A stretch of 64,000 nucleotides of DNA from Metabacillus dongyingensis (GCF_019933155.2 NZ_CP082944.1:498001-562000), one strand, 5' to 3'. Counted from the first letter of the stretch, positions 33,440 to 42,525 are shown. Notes: generated from the sequence alone by a model not told the origin. A program made the numbers and translations.

Positions 33440-34708
33440 ATGCTTGCAGAGAAATTAACATTACATGTTTTAATCGTTTTGGTTCCTGTCTTACTTTATA
33501 CGGTTATTTTTGAAAACAAGCGCATTACGGCATCTCCTTATTTCTCCGGAGTTATTTACGGAATCGCTGCCTTTTTGTGCATGATTTTTTCGTTTTATGA
33601 TTACGGTCTTTATTGGGATTTAAGGTATGTCCCAATGGTGCTGGCATTGTTGTATGGAGGTCCTGCTTCAGGCCTGATTGTTTTCTTTTTCATCCTGCTT
33701 GCCAGAACATACATAGGCGGGGAAGCGATCGTTTTTGGATATATAAGCGCCTTCCTTGCATTGATTGGACCGTTCCTATTTTCAAAGCGTTTTAGAAAGT
33801 ACAAGCCTAAAAAAAGAATTCAGCTTTCTATCATTATTGGATTCTGGCCAGCTGTTGTCCAGCTTTTCATTCTGCTTTCTTTTTTAATCACATCTGATTA
33901 CACCTTCAGCAGCAGCAGGGAGCTGTTATTTTATGTGTTTATCTTCGGAACTTTACAAGTTATCGCTATTGGGATGGCTGCTAAACTGATTGAAGCAGGC
34001 ATTGACAGGAAGATGATGAAGCAGGAGATTATCCGTACAGAAAAACTGAACACAATTGGAGAGCTTGCTGCATCCATCGCACATGAAGTTCGAAATCCAT
34101 TAACCGTTGTAAAAGGTTTTTTGCAGCTTATGGAAAAAGAAAAGAAGACCGAAGAACAATATATGCGTTTAATTTTGAGTGAGCTTGGCAGAGCAGAGTC
34201 CATTCTGAATGATTACCTTAATTTTGCTAAGCCTAAGCTTAAAAAAATTGAAGAATTTCAGCTCTCAGAAGTTATTCAGGATGTTGTCTATTTATTAAAT
34301 GCACTTGCGGTCAAGCAAGGAGTTAAGTTATCCTGCCAGCTGCAGCCGGGCCTTTATGTTGAAACAGACCGAAGCCAGCTGAAGCAGGCACTTTTAAATT
34401 TCATTAAAAATGCAATTGAAGCAACTCCCGGAGGCGGAAGGGTCCGAATACAGCTTTTTTTGAAAAACAGCCATGCCCATACAGTCATATCTGATACAGG
34501 CAAGGGGATGACAACCGAGCAGCTTTCCCAGATTGGCACTGTCTTTTATTCTACCAAGGATAAAGGCACCGGTCTTGGAACAACCGTTTCTCTTCGCATT
34601 ATTGAAACCATGAAAGGAAGAGTAGCTTATAAAAGCGAGCTTGGTGCAGGTACAGAAGTGACCATGATCCTGCCGGTGAAAAATAAGAAAAGAGGCGCAC
34701 CACAGTAG
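33440..34708 (+). CDS. KinB-like sporulation sensor histidine kinase
   Basis: A 422-residue kinase with an N-terminal six-helix membrane domain of the 5TMR-LYT type (about 1-185) and no large external loop. A dimerisation/phosphoacceptor domain with H215 in IAHEVRNPLTVVKGF follows, then an HATPase domain with DTGKGM and GTGLGTT. Layout and length match KinB of B. subtilis, which feeds phosphate into the Spo0F-Spo0B-Spo0A relay. No response regulator is adjacent, as expected for an orphan phosphorelay kinase. GAGGAAAT precedes the ATG. The sigma-H and Spo0A signals upstream support a sporulation role. Confidence 0.78.
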   Translation: MLAEKLTLHVLIVLVPVLLYTVIFENKRITASPYFSGVIYGIAAFLCMIFSFYDYGLYWDLRYVPMVLALLYGGPASGLIVFFFILLARTYIGGEAIVFGYISAFLALIGPFLFSKRFRKYKPKKRIQLSIIIGFWPAVVQLFILLSFLITSDYTFSSSRELLFYVFIFGTLQVIAIGMAAKLIEAGIDRKMMKQEIIRTEKLNTIGELAASIAHEVRNPLTVVKGFLQLMEKEKKTEEQYMRLILSELGRAESILNDYLNFAKPKLKKIEEFQLSEVIQDVVYLLNALAVKQGVKLSCQLQPGLYVETDRSQLKQALLNFIKNAIEATPGGGRVRIQLFLKNSHAHTVISDTGKGMTTEQLSQIGTVFYSTKDKGTGLGTTVSLRIIETMKGRVAYKSELGAGTEVTMILPVKNKKRGAPQ

Positions 34709-34724
34709 TTACTGTGGTTTTTTA
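34699..34724 (+). terminator. Terminator overlapping the kinB-like stop
   Basis: Stem ACCACAG/CTGTGGT with a 6-base loop holding the stop codon, then TTTTTT. Confidence 0.8.
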
Positions 34725-34814
34725 TACTCTATTCAGGAAAAACGCTATTCCAGGCACCCAAAACAAAAAGAGCACTTAGGTCACATCTTCCAATCTAAAA
34801 TTCTAGTATTAACC

Positions 34815-34866
34815 TACTAAATTAGTAAAAATAATTATTTAAAAATTCAGATAACAAAAGTATAAT
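34815..34866 (+). promoter_or_regulatory. cstA promoter and upstream palindrome
   Basis: TTTAAA (34838-34843), 17-bp spacer and perfect TATAAT (34861-34866). A 13-bp palindrome TACTAAATTAGTA at 34815-34827 lies just upstream of the -35 and may be an activator site; its binding protein is unknown. Confidence 0.55.
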
Positions 34867-34897
34867 AGGTTTGTATGTTACAGAAGGGGTGATGCAG

Positions 34898-36973
34898 ATG
34901 AAGGCTTTGAGGTCTATTATTATTTGGGGGTTAGTCTCTGCACTGGGAGCAGCAGGATTTGCAGTCATCGCTCTCAATCAGGGGGAGAGCATTAATGCAA
35001 TTTGGCTGCTGACAGCTGCTGTTTGTTCGTATGCGGTTGCATACCGTTTTTACAGCCGTTTTATTTCGAACAAGGTATTTGAGCTTGATGACAAGCGGGA
35101 AACACCTGCAGAGACACACAATGACGGCAAGGATTATGTGCCGACCAACAAATGGGTATTGTTTGGTCATCACTTTGCAGCAATCGCGGGAGCAGGACCG
35201 CTTGTAGGGCCAATACTTGCTGCACAAATGGGTTATTTGCCGGGTACGATCTGGATTATCGTCGGCGTTATCCTTGCAGGAGCCGTACAGGATTTCATTA
35301 TTTTGTTCGGTTCAATGCGCCGAAAAGGAAAATCATTAGGGGAAATGATTAAAGAAGAAATTGGTCCGATAACGGGAATCATAGCCATGGTCGGTATTTT
35401 AGGTATTATGATTATTTTATTAGCAGTTTTGGCTCTCGTTGTTGTGAAAGCGCTTGTAGGAAGTCCGTGGGGAATGTTTACAATCGCAGCAACTATTCCA
35501 ATTGCTGTGTTCATGGGCATTTACATGAGGTATATTCGCCCGGGAAGAGTGGGGGAAGGTTCAATAATAGGTGTCGTGCTTCTTCTATTATCGATCTTCC
35601 TTGGACAGTACGTTGCGGAAACTCCGGAACTTGCAAAGCTATTTACATATAAAGGCGAAACAATTGCTATTTTAATGATTATATACGGTTTCATAGCTTC
35701 TGTTTTGCCGGTTTGGCTCCTGCTTGCACCGAGGGATTATCTAAGTACATTCCTGAAAGTCGGAACGATTGTCGGTCTCGCACTTGGAATCATCGTTGTA
35801 GCTCCGGATCTGCAGATGCCGTCTGTTACACCATTTATAGATGGTACAGGTCCTGTATTTGCAGGGAATATGTTTCCGTTTTTATTTATCACGATTGCAT
35901 GCGGTGCTGTTTCCGGTTTCCATGCTCTAGTATCTTCGGGCACAACGCCGAAAATGATCGAAAGAGAATCGCATGCCCGTCCAATCGGATATGGCGCGAT
36001 GCTTACAGAATCTTTTGTCGCTGTTATGGCGATGATTGCTGCCTGTGTTCTTACGCCGGGTATCTATTTCGCTATTAATAGTCCGCCAGCATTGATTGGG
36101 ACGGAAGCTGTACAAGCGGCAGCAACCGTTTCAAGCTGGGGCTATACGATCACACCGGATGATTTGACAGCGCTTGCAGACGATGTTGGAGAAGAAACGG
36201 TTCTCTCAAGAACTGGAGGAGCTCCAACTCTTGCAATCGGAATGGCTTATATCTTTTCTGAAGTCATCGGCGGTAAAGCGCTTATGGCCTTCTGGTATCA
36301 TTTTGCCATTTTATTTGAAGCCCTATTTATTCTGACAACAATTGATGCAGGAACCCGGGTTGGGCGCTTTATGATTCAGGATTTATTGGGTCATGTCTAT
36401 AAACCTTTGGCCAGAACGGAATATCTTCCGGCCAATATTCTTGCTACCGCACTTTGTGTTTTTGGCTGGGGGTATTTCCTCTATCAGGGTGTTATCGATC
36501 CGTTAGGCGGAATCAACACACTCTGGCCGCTGTTCGGCATTGCCAATCAGATGCTGGCAGGAATTGCATTGCTGCTTGGAACGACGATTCTTTTCAAAAT
36601 GGGCAAAAAAGCATACGTTTGGATTACACTTGTTCCGACGACTTGGATTTTAATCGTAACGATGACAGCCGGATGGCAAAAGCTTTTCCATGAAAATCCG
36701 AAAATAGGATTCTTATCACATGCAAATCTGTTTAAGGGTGCGCTTGATAAAGGAGAGGTACTTGCCCCTGCTGCAAATGCCGCTCAGATGAAGCAGGTAT
36801 TGGTAAATGATTATGTTGATGCAGGTCTTTGCGCCATCTTTATGCTTGTAGTAATCGCCGTCTTGATTTCGGCCATCCGCATATGGATAAAGGTATTGAC
36901 CAACAAGAAGACCACATTGCACGAGGCGCCGTATATTGCCAGGTCTGAAGGAGGCATAAGCCACCATGTATAA
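34898..36973 (+). CDS. cstA: Carbon starvation protein CstA, pyruvate/peptide transporter family
   Basis: A 691-residue membrane protein with about 16-18 helices. CstA hallmarks are the HHFAAIAGAGPLVGPILAAQMG segment after TM2, GAVQDF and the FHALVSSGTTPKM loop. Relatives in E. coli (CstA, BtsT) import peptides or pyruvate during carbon limitation. The ATG at 34898 has AAGGGG 8 bases upstream; earlier in-frame codons at 34871 and 34892 are not well placed. The gene overlaps the YbdD-family partner by 8 bp, the conserved cstA-ybdD arrangement. Confidence 0.92.
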   Translation: MKALRSIIIWGLVSALGAAGFAVIALNQGESINAIWLLTAAVCSYAVAYRFYSRFISNKVFELDDKRETPAETHNDGKDYVPTNKWVLFGHHFAAIAGAGPLVGPILAAQMGYLPGTIWIIVGVILAGAVQDFIILFGSMRRKGKSLGEMIKEEIGPITGIIAMVGILGIMIILLAVLALVVVKALVGSPWGMFTIAATIPIAVFMGIYMRYIRPGRVGEGSIIGVVLLLLSIFLGQYVAETPELAKLFTYKGETIAILMIIYGFIASVLPVWLLLAPRDYLSTFLKVGTIVGLALGIIVVAPDLQMPSVTPFIDGTGPVFAGNMFPFLFITIACGAVSGFHALVSSGTTPKMIERESHARPIGYGAMLTESFVAVMAMIAACVLTPGIYFAINSPPALIGTEAVQAAATVSSWGYTITPDDLTALADDVGEETVLSRTGGAPTLAIGMAYIFSEVIGGKALMAFWYHFAILFEALFILTTIDAGTRVGRFMIQDLLGHVYKPLARTEYLPANILATALCVFGWGYFLYQGVIDPLGGINTLWPLFGIANQMLAGIALLLGTTILFKMGKKAYVWITLVPTTWILIVTMTAGWQKLFHENPKIGFLSHANLFKGALDKGEVLAPAANAAQMKQVLVNDYVDAGLCAIFMLVVIAVLISAIRIWIKVLTNKKTTLHEAPYIARSEGGISHHV

Positions 36974-37169
36974 GAAGCTGTCTACCATTCTTAAGTTCAG
37001 AAAGCAGTTTATCAGCTTGATGGCAGGTGTTCCAAGCTATGAAAAATATGTGGACCATATGATGATGCATCACCCGGATCAGCCGGTCCAAAGCAGAAAG
37101 GAATTTTTCTGCGAGGCACAGGAAGCACGCTACAACGCAAAAGGCGGAAAGGTTTCGCGCTGCTGTTAA
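36966..37169 (+). CDS. YbdD/YjiX family protein
   Basis: A 67-residue soluble protein with the family signature GVPSYEKYVDHM, HHPDQP and a C-terminal RYNAKGGKVSRCC. YbdD/YjiX proteins are encoded with CstA/BtsT transporters; YbdD is needed for CstA function in E. coli according to published work. It overlaps cstA by 8 bp and ends at a terminator. Confidence 0.88.
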   Translation: MYKKLSTILKFRKQFISLMAGVPSYEKYVDHMMMHHPDQPVQSRKEFFCEAQEARYNAKGGKVSRCC

Positions 37170-37174
37170 TGATG

Positions 37175-37211
37175 AGAAATCGCCCATCTTCCAGGTGGGC
37201 GATTTCTTTTT
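37175..37211 (+). terminator. Terminator of cstA operon
   Basis: A 12-bp perfect stem AGAAATCGCCCA/TGGGCGATTTCT, 9-base loop, then TTTTT. Confidence 0.88.
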
Positions 37212-37265
37212 ATCCTGAGGCTAAAACCACTAAATATCTGATAAAATAATAACAGGTGATGTCGA

Positions 37266-39542
37266 ATGAAAGAAGTGCATATTTCAGTCAGAACACTAGT
37301 AGAATATGTTTTTAGATCGGGAAGCATTGATTCAAGATTCAGGACAGCTGCAACGATGACAGAAGGGACAAAAGCACATCAGACGATTCAGAAGACATAT
37401 GAAGAAGCGGATCAAAAAGAAGTATTTTTAAAGACTGTCATCGAGCATAACCACCTCTCGTTTTTAATTGAGGGGAGATGTGACGGGCTTCTGTTAACTG
37501 AAGATATGCCATATATTGATGAAATAAAATCAACTGCGGGTGACCTTTCTTTATTAAAAGAGGATTCTCATCCAGTTCACTGGGCCCAGGCGAAATGCTA
37601 CGCTTATATTGTTTCAAAAGAAAGAGCATTAGATCACATCGGTGTGCAGCTGACCTATGTCAGCGTAAAGTCAGGCGAACAAGTAAGGTTCAGAAAAATA
37701 GTTTCATCAGCAGATCTCGATTCTTTCATGGAGGAATTGGTAAAAGCTTATTCTCCATATGCTGAATTAAGAGCAGGGCATCAAAAGAAGCGTGATGAAA
37801 GCATTGAAAAGTTATCTTTTCCTTTCGAAACATACAGAGAGGGTCAAAGGAAGCTTGCTGGAACAGTCTACAAAGCGATCAGTGACAAGGAGGACTTGTT
37901 TGCTCAAGCCTCAACCGGAATCGGCAAAACGGTTTCTGCAGTCTTTCCAGCTTTGAAAGCTATGGGAGAGGGTAAAGTAGAAAGACTATTTTACTTAACG
38001 GCTAAAACGATTACAAGAAAAGCAGCAGAAGATACCTTTTCTTACATGGAAACAAAGGGACTGTGCTTAAATACCGTTACGATTACAGCAAAGGACAAGG
38101 TTTGCTTAAAAGATGAGACCCGCTGTCAAAAGGATTACTGCGAATTTGCAAATGGATACTATGACAGGATTAATGGTGCGGTGCTTGATATCCTCTCAAA
38201 TGAAACCCGTTTAACAACAGACGTCATTAAGAAGTATGCGTTAAAGCATACCATTTGCCCCTTTGAATATTCCTTAGACCTCGCATCTGCTTCAGACGGA
38301 ATGATTTGTGATTACAATTATGTGTTTGATCCGCGCGTATCCTTAAAACGATTTTTCGATGAACAAAAGAAAAAATCGGTCCTGCTGATTGACGAAGCGC
38401 ATAATCTGGTCGACAGGGGAAGGGCGATGTTTTCCGCAGACTTGAAAAAATCGGAATTTCTTCAGCTGAAAAAGGAATTTAAAACGGACAGCAGGTCCAT
38501 TTTCGAACATGCAAAAAAAATAAATGATATTTTCATTGCTCTTAGAAAACAATGTGAAAATCATGAAATGCTGATGGAGAATATCCCTAATGAGCTAATT
38601 GAGCAGCTGGAACCATTTATTTCAGACGCAGAAAAAGAGCTTTTAATGGGAAGTCAGTCACAGCTTCTGTTAGATTGTTACTTTCAGGCTCAGACGTTTG
38701 TAAAAATGTCCAAGCTCTATGATGAGAGGTATGTGACGACAGTGGCAGCAGATCGAAGTGAGGCTGTGATTAAACTGCTGTGCCTTGATCCATCCTATCT
38801 TCTGCAGCAGGTGAAAAAACCGTTTCGCTCAAGTATTCACTTTTCAGCCACACTCTCTCCTATCCAATTTTACATGGACATGCTTGGAGGAGTTTCTGAC
38901 GATTATCAAGTGAAAATTCCTTCCCCATTTGCCAGGGAAAACTTAGATGTCTATATCAAGCCGCTTTCTACCAGATATCACGACAGGGAAAAAAGCAAGA
39001 AGCCGATTTCTGAAGTGGTCATGCAGCTGCTTGAAGAACGGGGCGGAAACTACCTTATCTTTTTTCCTTCTTACGTTTATATGAAGGAGGTATATGAATC
39101 TTTGACAGAGGTGAATCCGCCTTTTGAAATGATGATTCAGCAGCCTCAGATGACGGAAGCAGAGAGAGAGGCTTTTTTAGCTGCCTTTCAAGAAAACAGC
39201 AGCACGACATTGATTGGATTTGCCGTCATGGGCGGGATCTTTTCAGAAGGTGTTGACCTTATAGGCAACCGGTTAAATGGGGTCATTGTTGTTGGAGTGG
39301 GTCTGCCTCAGATAGGCTTTGAAAGAAACATTATGAAAACCTATTTTCAGCAGACGGGAAAAAACGGGTTTGATTATGCCTATGTTTTCCCTGGGATGAA
39401 CAAAGTTCTTCAGGCAGGCGGAAGACTGATTCGTTCTGAAAAAGATACCGGAACCATTGTGCTGGTCGATGACCGTTTCTTAACCGATAAGTACCAATCG
39501 CTTCTGCCGTATGAATGGAAGAACTTTGTCATTTTAAACTGA
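37266..39542 (+). CDS. PD-(D/E)XK nuclease fused to Rad3/DinG-like helicase
   Basis: A 758-residue protein. Residues about 1-180 look like a PD-(D/E)XK domain: EGRCDGLL with the acidic residue, YIDEIKS as the (D/E)xK strand and AQAKCYAYI as the downstream QxxxY motif. From about 195 a superfamily 2 XPD/DinG helicase follows: Walker A ASTGIGKT, a four-cysteine cluster region (VCLKDETRCQKDYC and TICPFE) suggesting a 4Fe-4S cluster, DEAH in LLIDEAHNL, motif V-VI sequences GGIFSEGVDL and QAGGRLIRS. It presumably acts on DNA with 5'-3' polarity like its relatives; the physiological role is unknown. AGGTGAT precedes the ATG. Confidence 0.82.
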   Translation: MKEVHISVRTLVEYVFRSGSIDSRFRTAATMTEGTKAHQTIQKTYEEADQKEVFLKTVIEHNHLSFLIEGRCDGLLLTEDMPYIDEIKSTAGDLSLLKEDSHPVHWAQAKCYAYIVSKERALDHIGVQLTYVSVKSGEQVRFRKIVSSADLDSFMEELVKAYSPYAELRAGHQKKRDESIEKLSFPFETYREGQRKLAGTVYKAISDKEDLFAQASTGIGKTVSAVFPALKAMGEGKVERLFYLTAKTITRKAAEDTFSYMETKGLCLNTVTITAKDKVCLKDETRCQKDYCEFANGYYDRINGAVLDILSNETRLTTDVIKKYALKHTICPFEYSLDLASASDGMICDYNYVFDPRVSLKRFFDEQKKKSVLLIDEAHNLVDRGRAMFSADLKKSEFLQLKKEFKTDSRSIFEHAKKINDIFIALRKQCENHEMLMENIPNELIEQLEPFISDAEKELLMGSQSQLLLDCYFQAQTFVKMSKLYDERYVTTVAADRSEAVIKLLCLDPSYLLQQVKKPFRSSIHFSATLSPIQFYMDMLGGVSDDYQVKIPSPFARENLDVYIKPLSTRYHDREKSKKPISEVVMQLLEERGGNYLIFFPSYVYMKEVYESLTEVNPPFEMMIQQPQMTEAEREAFLAAFQENSSTTLIGFAVMGGIFSEGVDLIGNRLNGVIVVGVGLPQIGFERNIMKTYFQQTGKNGFDYAYVFPGMNKVLQAGGRLIRSEKDTGTIVLVDDRFLTDKYQSLLPYEWKNFVILN

Positions 39543-39627
39543 GACCTCTTTTCTATTCATTCAAACTCGCTGTACAAGGGTTTTTAATCTGCGTATAGGG
39601 GTAAAAAGGGAAAAGAGGTGATAATAA

Positions 39628-39780
39628 ATGAGTGAATTTTTAAAGGACTTCTTTCTATTTATAGGCGGATTCTTAAATATCGGAGTAATCCTGATGTTTG
39701 TCGTACTTGTTTTTGTCGTAATTGGAGTAAAACGAAAAAACAAACGCAAGGCTGGTCATATGAAAGATCAAAATCATTAA
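39628..39780 (+). CDS. Small single-pass membrane protein, 50 residues
   Basis: Begins at ATG 39628 behind AGAGGTGAT and encodes a hydrophobic segment of about 30 residues (FLFIGGFLNIGVILMFVVLV and onward) followed by a basic tail KRKNKRKAGHMK, the positive-inside layout of a single-pass protein with a cytoplasmic C-terminus. The family is not recognised. A 9-bp inverted repeat (39545-39553 with 39610-39618) could mask its ribosome binding site. A terminator follows at about 39793. Confidence 0.62.
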   Translation: MSEFLKDFFLFIGGFLNIGVILMFVVLVFVVIGVKRKNKRKAGHMKDQNH

Positions 39781-39792
39781 TAGGAAGAAAAG

Positions 39793-39822
39793 ATGCACTT
39801 CAGACAGAGGTGTATTTTTTTG
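39793..39822 (+). terminator. Terminator after the small membrane protein gene
   Basis: Stem ATGCACTTC/GAGGTGTAT with one mismatch and a following T run. Confidence 0.6.
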
Positions 39823-39880
39823 TGCTTTTAGGTTTAGGGAGCACTAGTCTCATTCTCTCATCTTTTGTAAAAAAGCAGGA

Positions 39881-39910
39881 TTATGACGCAAATTTACAAA
39901 AACGTCATAA
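39881..39910. promoter_or_regulatory. Inverted repeat upstream of the secreted nuclease
   Basis: TTATGACG (39881-39888) and CGTCATAA (39903-39910) form a perfect 8-bp inverted repeat around 14 bases that include a TTTACA hexamer, a possible -35. This is an operator candidate; the regulator is not known. Confidence 0.4.
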
Positions 39911-39974
39911 ATAGTTAATGTTCCCATAGTATTCTATTTTCGTGATAATCAGAAAAATGAGGAGGAATACCATT

Positions 39975-41165
39975 TTGCTTAAAAACAAACATGCTGCAGT
40001 GATCGTAAAACTGGCACTTATGATTAGTTTATTTATTCCTGTGTTTCATGCTTCGCCATCACAAGCTTCAACTGGAGACGGCTCTTGGACAGCACCGTAT
40101 TCAGTAGCTCAGGCAAATGCCAATCAATCTGGTTCTGTTAAAACGGTTAAAGGATACGTTGTGGGACAGCCGACCGCCGCTAACACGGTAGTGACATCCA
40201 ATTATCCAAATGATTATGCACTTGCTCTCGCAGATTCACCGTCAGAAACAAGTACTTCTAAAATGATTTATGTCCAAATTTCATCCTCGTTCCGAACACA
40301 ATTTGGTTTGAAAACGAACCCTTCTCTAAAAGGCACGGAAATGAAAGTGACGGGTAAACTTGCAGCCTATTTTTCTCACAGTGGGATAACGGGTGCGACA
40401 GCTATGGAAAAACAATCTGGAACCACTGACCCGACTGACCCGACTGACCCGACTGACCCTAGTGATCCACCCCCTTATGATGACACATATTATCAATCTG
40501 CTATAGGGAAGACAGGCGAAGCTTTAAAGACGGAACTTCATAATATCATAGACGATCATAGAGAGCTTTCTTATGACAATGTCTGGGAAGCACTCAGAAA
40601 CACAGATGAAGACCCAAACAATCCGAACAACGTCATTCTGCTTTATACAGGACGTTCACAAAGCAAACTTTCAAACGGCGGAAATGTGAATGATTGGAAT
40701 AGAGAGCACGTTTGGGCCAAATCACATGGCGACTTTGGAACAAGTGCCGGTGCCGGTACTGATATCCATCATTTAAGACCAACTGATGTTTCAGTAAACA
40801 GTTCAAGAGGCAATCTTGATTTTGATAACGGAGGAACACAGCACTCTGAAGCTTTAGGCAACTACTATGACTCTGATTCATGGGAGCCGAGAGACGCTGT
40901 GAAAGGTGATGTGGCCAGAATGTTATTTTACATGGCGGTCCGTTATGAAGGTGACAGCGGCGAGCTGGATCTTGAACTGAACAACAATGTTAACAATGGA
41001 TCAGCCCCGCTGCATGGAAAAATGTCTGTTTTACTTGAATGGCACAGGGAAGATCCAGTAGATGCACGAGAAAGAAGAAGAAATGACATCATCTTTAAAG
41101 ACTATCAATCTAACCGCAATCCATTTATAGATCATCCCGAATGGGCTGAATCCATCTGGAACTAA
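39975..41165 (+). CDS. Secreted endonuclease I family nuclease with OB-like N-domain
   Basis: A 396-residue extracellular nuclease. It has a Sec signal peptide (about 1-33, cleavage after SQA), then an OB-fold-like DUF6359-type domain (about 40-150: APYSVAQANANQSG, KGYVVGQP). A Thr-Asp-Pro repeat linker leads to an endonuclease I (Bsn/YurI-like) domain with the catalytic NREHVWAKSHG and TDIHHLRPTD motifs. It likely degrades DNA or RNA outside the cell for phosphate and nucleoside scavenging. The start is taken as TTG 39975, nine bases after AGGAGG; an ATG-like start at 39942 would ignore this site. Confidence 0.87.
   Translation: MLKNKHAAVIVKLALMISLFIPVFHASPSQASTGDGSWTAPYSVAQANANQSGSVKTVKGYVVGQPTAANTVVTSNYPNDYALALADSPSETSTSKMIYVQISSSFRTQFGLKTNPSLKGTEMKVTGKLAAYFSHSGITGATAMEKQSGTTDPTDPTDPTDPSDPPPYDDTYYQSAIGKTGEALKTELHNIIDDHRELSYDNVWEALRNTDEDPNNPNNVILLYTGRSQSKLSNGGNVNDWNREHVWAKSHGDFGTSAGAGTDIHHLRPTDVSVNSSRGNLDFDNGGTQHSEALGNYYDSDSWEPRDAVKGDVARMLFYMAVRYEGDSGELDLELNNNVNNGSAPLHGKMSVLLEWHREDPVDARERRRNDIIFKDYQSNRNPFIDHPEWAESIWN
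40428..40462 (+). repeat. 9-bp tandem repeat in the nuclease linker
   Basis: Consecutive copies of CTGACCCGA-type 9-mers encode (Thr-Asp-Pro)n between the two domains. Such in-frame repeats can change copy number without frameshift. Confidence 0.7.
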
Positions 41166-41177
41166 GTAAATATCGGT

Positions 41178-41208
41178 AGCCTCCCAATCTGTATCGGGAG
41201 GCTTTTTA
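41178..41208 (+). terminator. Terminator after the nuclease gene
   Basis: Perfect stem AGCCTCCC/GGGAGGCT, 10-base loop, TTTTT. Confidence 0.88.
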
Positions 41209-41273
41209 TGTTTGATGGAATAAGAAAAAGGCAAATAGATTAGTATAAATGAAACCAAAAAGGAGACTAAATC

Positions 41274-41888
41274 ATGCTGAAAGCTCTCTATTTGAATTGC
41301 TCTTTAAAAAAAGGAAACGAACCCTCCAACACAGAATCATTAATGAGACAATCCCAAAAACATATGCAGAATGAAGATGTTCAAACAGAAGAATTGCGGA
41401 TTGCGGACTACAATATTGCATTTGGCATGTCAGAAGATATGGGCAGAGGCGATGATTGGCCGCTGATTATGAAAAAAATAGCTCAAGCTGATATCGTTGT
41501 GGTCGGAACTCCGCTGTGGCTAGGAGAAAAGAGCAGCATTGCTTCTCTTGTTATGGAAAGACTTTACGCATCAAGCAGTGAAACGAATGAAAAAGGCCAG
41601 TCTATTTATTATAATAAGGTTGGGGGAGTTGCAGTAACGGGCAATGAAGATGGCGCGAAGGAAGCAGCCCGCTCCATTTTATACGGACTGCAGCACATAG
41701 GATTTCTTATCCCGCCTAATGTGGATGTGTATTGGGTTGGAGAAGCAGGGCCGGGGCCTTCCTACATGGAAGCGGGAAAAGAAAATGCGTTTACGATTAA
41801 GAATACAAGAACAATGAGCTTAAATTTAGTTCACTTGGCGAGGCTTCTGGCCAAGCATCCGATTCCTGCTGCAGGAAATACATTATAA
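41274..41888 (+). CDS. Flavodoxin-fold NAD(P)H-dependent oxidoreductase
   Basis: A 204-residue flavodoxin-like protein. The N-terminal ALYLNCSLKKG resembles the phosphate-binding loop of NADPH-dependent FMN reductases, and VVVGTPLWLGEKSS and GVAVTGNEDGAK are conserved flavin-contact segments. It is probably a quinone or flavin reductase; the substrate is unknown. It is followed 19 bp later by a VOC-family gene, suggesting a small detoxification unit. Confidence 0.82.
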   Translation: MLKALYLNCSLKKGNEPSNTESLMRQSQKHMQNEDVQTEELRIADYNIAFGMSEDMGRGDDWPLIMKKIAQADIVVVGTPLWLGEKSSIASLVMERLYASSSETNEKGQSIYYNKVGGVAVTGNEDGAKEAARSILYGLQHIGFLIPPNVDVYWVGEAGPGPSYMEAGKENAFTIKNTRTMSLNLVHLARLLAKHPIPAAGNTL

Positions 41889-41907
41889 AAGCAATGGAGT
41901 GTGTACG

Positions 41908-42297
41908 ATGATAATCAATGAATCCATTCAGCATGTCAGCCTGTCTGTGACAAATCTTGAGATGGCAAAGCATTTTTATGAAAATGTATTATGCCTAAAA
42001 GAAATCGAAAGACCGCCTTTTGATTCTGATGGCGTGTGGTATGAAATCGGCGACTCACAGCAAATTCATCTAATTGTCGATGAAGATTCGCAAACACTGA
42101 GAAAGAATTATACCCTGAATTCCAAAGAAGGACATCTTGCCCTGAGGATTGCCGATTATCAATCTGCGGTTGATTGGCTTATTTCACATCAAATTGAATA
42201 TCGGGAAGACATAAATGGAGTGAGCGGTTTTGATCAAATATACTGCTGTGATCCAGACGGCAATTTAATCGAGCTGAATGTTGAACAAAATAAGTAA
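41908..42297 (+). CDS. VOC superfamily (glyoxalase/bleomycin-resistance fold) protein
   Basis: A 129-residue protein of two beta-alpha-beta-beta-beta modules: HVSLSVTNLEMAKHFYENVLCL at the N-terminus and CCDPDGNLIELNV at the C-terminus, where the metal-ligand Glu usually lies. The His in IQHVSL is the other expected ligand. It may be a dioxygenase, lyase or resistance protein. The ATG at 41908 is chosen over the upstream GTG at 41899 because GGAG lies 8 bases before it. Confidence 0.83.
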   Translation: MIINESIQHVSLSVTNLEMAKHFYENVLCLKEIERPPFDSDGVWYEIGDSQQIHLIVDEDSQTLRKNYTLNSKEGHLALRIADYQSAVDWLISHQIEYREDINGVSGFDQIYCCDPDGNLIELNVEQNK

Positions 42298-42298
42298 G

Positions 42299-42328
42299 AA
42301 AGAGGGATCATGTGTCTCTCTTTTTTTA
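42299..42328 (+). terminator. Terminator after the VOC gene
   Basis: Imperfect stem AAAGAGGGA/TCTCTCTTT, then a T run. Confidence 0.7.
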
Positions 42329-42467
42329 TGGGAAAGGCTGAGTTCGACATTTCCTTGGAAATAAATTAGGTTATTTGCGGATTCCTGTAGAAAAAGGATG
42401 AGAAGTTTATTGTGATTTATCCAAGCTTGTCAGTCACATAGGAATGGAAAATATCTTATGCTAGTTT

Positions 42468-42496
42468 TTGTGCATCTAACTGCTGTACAATATAAT
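42468..42496 (+). promoter_or_regulatory. Sigma-A promoter of yfmR
   Basis: TTGTGC (42468-42473), 17-bp spacer, perfect TATAAT (42491-42496), 29 bases before the start codon. Confidence 0.62.
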
Positions 42497-42525
42497 GAAA
42501 CATTATACTAAGGGCGGATAAATAA

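Noticed and set aside
34738-34760. cre-like sequence upstream of cstA
   Set aside because: An AACGCTATTCC stretch suggested CcpA control, but the spacing of the TG and CG elements does not fit the cre consensus.
35152-36115. Several open frames in alternative frames of cstA
   Set aside because: They are shadows of the 691-residue cstA gene, which has full family conservation.
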